DNA from: Populus alba
Lineage: Eukaryota > Streptophyta > Magnoliopsida > Malpighiales > Salicaceae
Direction: 5' to 3'
Assembly (NCBI RefSeq): GCF_005239225.2
Contig: NC_133294.1
Span: 3,038,001-3,102,000, forward strand
Length of the DNA stretch: 64,000 bases
The translations under genes and the position numbers were made by a program. This document shows, one piece after another, positions 56,148-64,000 of this stretch. Every line of letters begins with the position of its first letter. Within the stretch, counting starts at the first letter, position 1. Below the pieces are notes generated by a model. That model worked only from the letters and a program-made list of their open reading frames with translations, searched no databases and had not been told where the DNA came from.

Positions 56148-57360
56148 GGATCATTGCCCCGAAATTTCCAATAGCTTAGCCATAACAATTCAGATTTTTC
56201 GGCCAAAAATTATATCGAAAAATTGAGGGGTAAAAAACCCAGAATCTACCCTTCGTATTGTTTCTGATTTCAAGACAAACAAGACGATAAGGATTGCATA
56301 CTGACATAGCAGAAAACCATATGAATAGATCAAAGCCACATATCCGGTGCGCGGTGGGTGAGGATATTTTGAATGAAAAGTACGTACTCTACAAACTCTT
56401 TCTAAAGCAGCCACTCCTGTTCTTCCTCCTCGTGAAACCACCTTAACATCTCATTTTCATCATATTCAAGGACAACATTGAATCTGTTGCCCTAAAGTTC
56501 TATCTGTTCCATCAGAGCAAAATTTATATAATGAGCAAAGGAAAAATTTTCTAGACATACAAGAACAAAAATATAGAGTTGAAATAAAGCAGAACTTGTA
56601 AAATAAGTTGCTGTGAAAACACTTGAAATCAGTTGCTGTCCATTGAAAATGAGAGAGATAGCTCTATAGAAAGACTAGATACATACCAGTTTGCCTTTCC
56701 AAGCAACAATTAGACTGGTTCTGGATTAGATAAAAAGCCACAAGCTTCTCCAAGCAGAAGTACTTTGGTTTGGATCTCAAAGGGAATCCATGCCAACATA
56801 ACTACATCAAATTCTTGGGAAAGTGCTCATAACTTCCGTAGAACTTGTGTAATTTAGCTGGAGAAATTTTACATTTTGCATCTTTCTAAACGCATCCGTG
56901 CTGAGGACAAGAAAAAAACTCGTTTGGTCAATTTGTACTTGTTCCCCCAAGAAAAACTCAGAAAGCCACTATTGAGAGAGGAGTGTAGGAAGAAGACATT
57001 GTTGAAAGAAGTTAAGCCTGCAGCGGTTGCAGGCGAACCATTGAATCAGTACAGACAACTTCTGTACTGATTCATGCATATACAGGGTAAGGCCACACAA
57101 TTTTTCAGCATCATGCTTCCAAAATATTGAAAGTAAATGTGAAAAGAAATTAAAAGCATGAACATTTTAAGACACCTAAATACCATGCAGATAGGAAAAC
57201 AGAACCAGGTACTCTGACACTTGTTTCTTTCAAAACTATAAAAGCTTCCATGTGATGCCATATTCTTTGACATTCGGTTGATTCTTGACGTGTAATTTCC
57301 CTTCCCATATCTCTTACGAGTTGATGCATTTATAACTTTTTATCATTTTTTATTTTAACG
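56148..57360 (-). pseudogene. TNL pseudogene 5, degenerate (NB end, linker exon, C-JID)
   Basis: Three decayed pieces in minus-strand order: 57360-57214 matches the end of the NB-ARC exon (catattctttgacattcgg, tgatgcattt), 57110-56700 matches the linker exon (aagaagttaagcctgc, caaattcttgggaaagtgct) with a small duplication and indels, and about 56500-56148 matches the C-JID exon, with the text HRICGFDLF and LEIRNN readable in separate frames. The LRR exon between the last two is missing. It joins the next TNL relic at about 57360 within an intron, as expected from unequal crossing-over. Confidence 0.65.
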
Positions 57361-57426
57361 ATCTCTACAAGACATCAGTCTACTAGACAGCTTCTGGATT
57401 GCTATAACGAGAGACTCGATACATAC

Positions 57427-58731
57427 CGGTTTGCCTTTCCAAGCATCAACTAGACAGCTTCTGGATAGATCAAGAACCACCAGCTTCACTAAACATACTT
57501 GATTTGGTATGGATCTTGAAGAGAATCCATGCCAACATAACCATATCAAATTCTTAGGGAAGTGCTCAAAACCTCCATAGAATTTCGTGTAATTTAGTTG
57601 GAGAAATTTTATATCTGGCATCTTTCTAAAAGCATCCGTGTTGAGGATGGGAAACAAACTTGTTTGGCCAGTTTGTAATTTTTCTCCATCAAAAAAGTCA
57701 GAAAGCCATTGTTGAAAGAAGTTAAGCTTGCGACGCTTGCTTCGAACCATTAAATTCGTACATACAACTTTTGTATAATCATCTTCCATTAATGCATGCA
57801 TATCCAGGGTAAGGCCTCGCAATTTTTTGGCATCCTGCATCAAAATTAAATATTAAAAGCACATGAGAAAGGAAAGTAAAAGAATGAATTTTTTTTTAAA
57901 AAAGAATGAATATTTAAGTCACGGCAAACCATTTAAGTAGACAATTAAAAAAATTGAGCTACTTACAGTAGTTCCTTTCAAAACGGTAAAAGCATCCTCG
58001 TGACGCCATATTCTTTGACATTTGGGAGATTCTTGACGAGCAATTTCCCTTCCCATATCTCTTACTAGTTGATGCATCCACAACCTTTTATCATTGTTGA
58101 TTTCAACAAGACATCTATCGATGAGATTGTCAATCCCAAATCTTGCACCTTTATCGAGCCCATCCAGTATCGTAACTACATCATCCACATCCATTCCATT
58201 GAAGAAACAAGCAATATCAAGGAATAAACCCTTTTGGTAATCATCATCAAGAGAGTCGTAACTTATTTGAAGAACCTTTTGAACTTCACAATTTGGAATC
58301 ACTTCCATTTGTTGTAATGCGCTTTCCCATATTTCTCTTCCTTTTCCGGACAATGAAGAGCCAAGAACTCGATGAGCTAATGGAAGTCCATTACAATGAC
58401 GTACTATTCTCCAAGAGTCTTCTACAAAACCATCAGCAGGGTCAGCTTGTCCAAAGGCATTCCAACTGAAAAGCTCAAGTGATTTTTCATCATCTAGCGG
58501 TCCAACTTTGCACCGAACCCCCTCAATATCATTAGCTGAAAACAAACCCTTATTTCTGGTTGTTACAATGATTTTACTTCCTTTACAAAGCCAATTTTGC
58601 ATGCCAATGATTTTATTGAATTGGTCCCTTTTGTTCACATCATCTAGAACAATAAGAGTTCTTCTGCAACATAATGCATCCTTAATTTTCAGAATTCCTT
58701 CATCTTCATCATTTATCTCAACAGTCTTAAT
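57427..58731 (-). pseudogene. TNL pseudogene 4: partial NB-ARC and linker exon
   Basis: An open NB-ARC segment runs from about 58728 to the donor at 57967, with NKRDQFNKIIGMQNWLCKG, GSKIIVTTRNKGLFSAND, GLPLAHRVLGSSLSGKG and MHQLVRDMGREI. The linker exon 57834-57427 is intact (136 codons, DAKKLRGLTLDMHALMEDD, FQQWLSDFFDGEKLQTG). The TIR domain, P-loop and kinase-2 half are missing because copia element E begins at 58732. No LRR exon follows. Confidence 0.8.
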
Positions 58732-58872
58732 TGAGAATAATTACGAGGCTTAACCTAATAGTTAGCCAACCCTTTCTATATATATGAGTAGGGTAATATA
58801 CAATAGTAAAGGTGGAGATTACCACATAAGAATATGACTACAATATTTCCTATATAATTACATTCTATAATA
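58732..58872 (-). mobile_element. copia E 3' LTR
   Basis: Reads tgagaataattacgagg ... acattctataata, about 141 bp. It is followed by cgccccctcaag, the reverse of the polypurine tract CTTGAGGGGGCG. It sits directly in the NB-ARC exon of TNL pseudogene 4. Its partner LTR lies outside the window. Confidence 0.65.
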
Positions 58873-61800
58873 CGCCCCCTCAAGCTGAGGGTGGAGGATC
58901 AACCCGAAGCTTGAATCTAAAAGCAGTAAATGAAGCAGGAGGAAGTGGCTTAGTGAAGACATCGGCAAGTTGATCCTGAGAGGAAATAAAACGAATATGA
59001 ATCTCCTTCTTCGCAACTCTATCTCAGACAAAATGATAATCAATCTTAATATGTTTTGTGCGAGCATGAAATATAGGGTTTGCGGACAAATACGTGGCAC
59101 CAAGGTTGTCACACCAGATAATAGGGGCAGAAGGAGGCGGAATCTGAAGATCCGTTAACAAGTACTGAAGCCAGATAACTTCAGTCGTGCCATCGGCTAA
59201 GGCTTTTTACTTAGCTTCCGTCGAAGAACGAGCAACAGTGCGTTGCTTACTCGATTTCCACGAAATTGGCGTCTGACCAAAGAACACAAGATAACCACCT
59301 GTAGACTTTCTATCCTCGATACTAGCTGCCCAATCTGCATCTGTAAAACCGTGTAAAGCAAAAGAAGAGCTACGAGTAATATGTAAACCATGTGATGCTG
59401 TACCACAGAGATAACGCAAGATGCGTTTCACGGCAGCCCAATGAGATTCTGTAGGAGCATGCATAAATTGACAGACCCGGTTAACAGCAAAGCAAATATC
59501 CGAGCGTGTGAAAGTGAGATATTGGAGAGCACCAACAAGTTGCCGAAAACGAGTAGCATCAGAAAACAATGGATCCGGCATAATGGTGGCTTTGGATGCC
59601 GAAATAGGAGTATCAACTGGTTTACAGGATAACATACCAGCTCGTGTGAGGATATCAAGTGTATACTTATGTTGGCAAAGCATAAGTTCCAGACCAGTAC
59701 ACTGCACTTCAATACCAAGAAATAATGAACATCACCTAAATCTCGAAGTTTAAATTCTGAGCTCAGTAGCTGAATGAGTCGTTGTAGCAGAATTCCATTA
59801 TTACCCGTAAGCAGAATATCATCAACATAAACCAAAAGATAACAAATATCACTACCAACCGAGAAGATAAACAATGAGGTATCCACTTTAGAAGCACGGA
59901 AACCAATGGATAATAGGAAGTCATTCAGACGAGTGTACCAAGCCCGCGGAGCCTGTTTTAACCCATATAGAGATTTATGCAATCGACATACATGACCTGG
60001 GAGTGCAAAATCAACAAAACCTGGAGGTTGTTTCATGTAAACCTCTTCATCAAGGACTCCATTTAGAAATGCATTATGAATGTCAAGCTGATGAATTTTC
60101 CAACCACTCGAAACTGCAATGGAGAACACTAAGCGTATTGTTGCCTGTTTGATAACAGGACTAAAAGTTTCTGAGTAATCAATACCTTCTTACTGAGTGA
60201 AGCCCCTAGCAACCAGGCACGCTTTATACCTCTCAATGCTACCATCAGATCTGCGTTTAATTTTGTAGACCCATCGGCTACCAACAACATTCATGGACAG
60301 ATGAAACGACACTAAAGTCCATGTTCTGTTTGTGCGTAAGGCCTGAATTTCCTCTCGCATAGCATTATGCCATGCCTCATATCTATTAGCATCAGGAAAA
60401 ATAAGTGGCTCATGTGAGGGAGGAGAAGTTACCCGACTGAAGGAGGCAGCAGATGTGGCTGCCGTGGTGGTGATCAGCGCTGTCTTGGGCTGTCTCGGAC
60501 GAAGAACCATGGGGTGTTTAGGAGCAGCTGGACATGGAGTAGCAGTACCTGTACCTGGAATATGTTGAAGAGGATAAGAGGAGAGATCAACACAAAGTTG
60601 CAGACCAGGAGGTGAAGCTGAGGAGGTGTTGGGTTGTGCCATTACTGAATCCTGCAATTCAGAACCTGTTCTTGCACAATAATCATTGGAAAGACAAGCA
60701 CGTGGTGAAAGTATGGCTGTGTGGGGTGGTGAGGCAGGGTCGGCTGAATCAACGGGTAGGGGAGCAAGCTGGGGGGTTGTGGCAAGGGGCAAAGGTGGGT
60801 TGTGTGTTTTGCCGAGTTGGGAAGGAAGAGGCTGAAAACATGAAGGGGGTTGCAGTGATGGAAGATAGGTAGGTGGAATGGGGGGAACCGAGGGTGTTGT
60901 TACTTGTTCAGACTTTTTAAAAGGAAAGACACATTCATGAAAACGAACATGACGGGAGACATAGACACGACCAGACTCTAAATCAAGACACCGATAACCA
61001 AGATGAGACGAGCTATAGCCTAAAAACACACAAGGAGAAGACCGAAAATCTAATTTATGAGCATGATATGGACGTAAAAATGGAAAACAAAGACACCCAA
61101 ATGTACGTAGAAAGTTATAATCAGGAGTGCGATGAAACAGACACGCAAAAGGAGATTTATTTTGAAGAACATGAGTAGGCATGCGATTAATAAGATATAC
61201 CGATGATTCTATAGCATAGTTCCAAAAATGCAATGGGGCATTACACTGGCCTAAAAGGGTTAGGCCAGTTTCGATAATATGTCTATGACGATGTTCAACT
61301 GTGCCATTTTGTTCATGAGTATGAGGACAAATTAATCGATGATGAATACCAATTGTTTGAAAGAATTTATTTAATTTGTGATATTCACCACCCCAATCAG
61401 TTTGAACAGATTTAATTTTAAGAGAAAACTGACGCTCAACAAGTGTCTGAAAACGTTGAAACGTGGAAAATACATCAGATTTCGCAATAAGCGGATAATA
61501 CCAGATATATTTAGTGTGCGCATCAACAAAGATAACAAAATAACGAAAACCATCAGAAGAAAACATTGGAGCAGGGCCCCAAACATCACTAAAAATTAAT
61601 TCAAGTGGGGTAGAAGTTTTGTGACCTGTCGGTCGTAATGACAAACAGGATGACTTGCCTAATGGACATGCTTGACATTGAGTAAAAGATCGTCTAGACG
61701 TACAAATAATTTTATTATCAGAAACTAACAAATTTAGAATGCGAGGAGTTGGATGACCTAAACGACGATGCCACAAGTCGGCAGTCGCGGAAATGCAAGG

Positions 61801-62180
61801 AGACCAAAAAACTTGAGGAACTGACATAGCCGAGGACTCGGAGAGAACATAAAGACCATCATGACTCCGATCGGAAAGAAGAACTTCCTTGGTGACGAGA
61901 TCCTTCACATAAAACACAGAATCGTGGAATTCAAAATAAACATGATTATCACGACAGAATTTCTGAACAGATAACAACGGTTTGGTAATGTGAGGCACAC
62001 AAAGAACATTAGTTAATGTAAACAAGCGTTTTGGGGAATATAAAGTAGTATGTCCAACATGGGATATGTCAAGGGCCTTACCATCACCAACATGCAAGAA
62101 ATCATTACCAAGATAAGAAGCAGAATCAGTTAGAGTTGTGACATGACCAAAAGCTTGATGTCTTCTCCCAAGTGCAGGAG
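58873..62180 (-). pseudogene. copia element E pol (5' part missing)
   Basis: From 62180 down it has the protease tail and GAG-pre-integrase WHRRLGHPTPRILNLLV with CQACPLGKSSCL, then integrase FSDVWGPAPMFSSDGFRYFV and VQTDWGGEYHKLNKFFQ. Reverse transcriptase has [40 protein letters not shown] and LLVYVDDILLTGNN. RNase H has TDADWAASIEDRKSTGGYLV and runs to VDPPPSA with stop at 58880. Defects: TAA at 60190-60192 after FTQ, a missing base near 59722 in YFLG, TAA after STEAK near 59208, and TGA in HFVRDRV near 59023. Gag and the start of protease are cut off by the LTR at 62181. Confidence 0.85.
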
Positions 62181-63867
62181 TGTCGAAGTAATAAATAACC
62201 CAGCAAGACCGGGGTCGAACCACAGAGAGGTTAATTGTATAAATTATAAATAACAGGACAATAATAATAACAAAAACAACAACAATAATACTCAGTACGT
62301 GGCGTTGTTACACCTGAGAATGATCCAAAAGATCGGGTCACAGGTTTCCAGCCTATATACTGAGTTTATGAAAAGATCAAAGGGATATATTACATAATGT
62401 AAATAACAACAACAACAACAACAATAATAATAGTAGTAGTAGTAGTAGTAGTAATAAAAGAAGATGAAGAAATTAATGAGAACTTTGAGATGAAAGATTA
62501 ATGTAAGGATTAAACAATAATAACAACAAATGTCAAGGTTAGAGGATCCACTAATGGTACTTCAAACAAGTATAATATAAAATTTTATTATTCAATTGGA
62601 AACCACACACAAAGGAGGTTCCAATCAGATTATAAATTGTTAACATAATTACATTAGTTATCTTATTCGAATAATGCTAATGCTTGTAAATGTTGTCAGG
62701 CATTCATGATTATAACTTTATGTTAACAACAAATCAAGTTCCTTTCATAGCTCAGGTGTCGGTTATACCATACAGTATGGGCTATGAAAGTACCAAGTAT
62801 TTGTTGTACCAAGTGTTATACAACATAAATCTAGATTAACCATTTAACAAGCAAAGTATTAAAATGAACAAGATAACAAATATAAAACATGTTAGTATCC
62901 AACGTTAAGGTCCATGTTAAGTTTATATTATACTTATTCTTACACCATTAGTGTACCCTTTTCACCTTGACATAATTAACTTAGCTAGACATAATGAAAG
63001 AAAGAAACATAAATGAACAAGACAAGAACATAAATGAGAAAGAAGTTAACTAAATAAAGGAAAGGAAATGAAGTGCATAAACTTAATATTAATGAAAGCA
63101 AAACATAAGCAATACAAAGAGAGAAAATAAGAGCATGATCTTGATCTGGAAACCAAGATGCCTCAATACATGGTAAGTGCCTCCTTTTATAGGCAAAAAT
63201 TTGGAACTATTGATTTGTTGACTAATTGATGAGTGGGTGGCCACATCTTGACTTGGTGACAATCCTTATCTCTTTGTCTAAACACGACGTCATTGATAAC
63301 ATCATAATTTGCCCAGAATCCTTAGGAATGTTCTAGTAAATTGTCTCAGCTTTCCAACAAAAAAAAGATGAGGTAATTTGGACTTCTAGAACTCAAGATA
63401 TAGGCTGAACACTAAATAGTGTCTGGGCTGCAGGACAACTTCGGACTTCTTCGTTGTTCCAACAATTTGGACTTCAAAATGGCCTTTTTAATTCTTGGGT
63501 TCCTCATGAAAGTTGTAGGCCTATTTCTTAGCTTTCCATACATATAAAATGGACCTAAATCCGAGATCTATAGCTCTAGATATGATCCAATTACCGAATA
63601 GTGTTCCAGTTTGGACTGCACCAACATCTCTTTTCTAAGCTTAAACCTTCTTTATCTTCAAAATTTCCGTAGTTGAATTCATCAATCAATCCTTTTATTT
63701 ATGTGATAAGCCTGCATTTAAGATGAACATTTACCATATATTAAGGCATTTTATAGTATCACACTTGTTATTATAAAACATGCTTTAGTTAAGGAGTTAT
63801 TGATACTTCAAGTGCAAAATGATGATATAAAACCTTAATAAACATGCACTTTTAAGTACTAATCACA
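62181..63867 (-). mobile_element. LTR (1687 bp) of a gypsy-type element running off the window
   Basis: The left end tgtcgaagtaataaataacc is the reverse of an LTR end TTCGACA. The right end aagtactaatcaca gives a minus-strand start TGTGATTAGTACTT. Immediately right is ccccccaacca (63868-63878), a reversed polypurine tract, and then internal DNA up to the edge. This is therefore the 3' LTR of a minus-strand element whose body lies beyond 64000. It cut copia E at gtgcaggag. Simple repeats (AAC)n and (TAG)n sit at 62404-62455. No coding frame is seen. Confidence 0.6.
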
Positions 63868-64000
63868 CCCCCCAACCAGCTTATTACTAGTCGCTAGTAA
63901 TCAAAGCGTTAAAATAGAAAAACAATTTGCAAGTTCCACAAAGCAAGACATTCATCATTCCACTTCCATTAATCTATCCAGATAAACAAACTCTCATTAA
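63868..64000 (-). other. polypurine tract and start of internal region of the edge element
   Basis: After ccccccaacca the text cttattactagtcgctagtaatc continues without an open frame to the end of the window. It is probably the 3' untranslated part of the element whose LTR is at 62181-63867. Confidence 0.5.

Noticed and set aside
1..64000. CRISPR array, phage-defence or bacterial operon
   Set aside because: No regularly spaced short repeats with unique spacers, no bacterial gene organisation, and clear spliceosomal introns and plant retrotransposons.

Overview
The window looks like a dicot nuclear genome, most likely poplar or another member of the Salicaceae. It holds TIR-NBS-LRR (TNL) genes, which grasses lack, interrupted by spliceosomal introns, in AT-rich DNA full of Ty1/copia and Ty3/gypsy retrotransposons, MITEs and nested insertions. 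The genus is my inference; no marker gene proves it. No rRNA, tRNA gene, CRISPR array or prokaryotic feature was seen.

Layout. 1-6590 holds decayed TNL pieces, repeated TNL-upstream blocks, a 71-bp tandem array and a DNA transposon. 6615-6940 is a plus-strand relic of the TYW3 part of a tRNA wybutosine-synthesising protein. 7249-11180 is the one intact gene, a five-exon minus-strand TNL. 11181-15300 holds its upstream block, a ~716-bp tandem duplication and a relic of the TYW2 part of the same wybutosine gene. 15305-22696 is a minus-strand copia relic split by two solo LTRs of one family in opposite orientation. 23222-28872 holds an orphan TNL C-terminal exon, a second TYW3 relic, a copia 3' end with LTR, and a frameshifted TNL. 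28873-36030 holds a hAT MITE, a young copia element (identical LTRs, perfect TSD) and a second TYW2 relic. 37334-37878 is a 5'-truncated LINE. 38977-54972 is a third TNL, truncated and split by a 14-kb copia element that itself carries a 3.1-kb solo LTR and a complete CRM-like gypsy element. 55015-58731 holds a small TRIM-like element and two more broken TNLs. 58732-62180 is another copia pol, cut at 62181 by an LTR whose element runs off the right edge.

How the parts fit. The TNL copies share exon structure, splice sites and a conserved upstream block with a GGCACGTGG core, so the cluster grew by tandem duplication. The unit seems to include flanking pieces of a wybutosine gene: twice the plus-strand order is TYW3 piece, minus-strand TNL, TYW2 piece. 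Only the TNL at 7249-11180 can encode a full receptor (about 1124 residues). The rest were disabled by 1-bp indels, exon loss and retrotransposon insertion.
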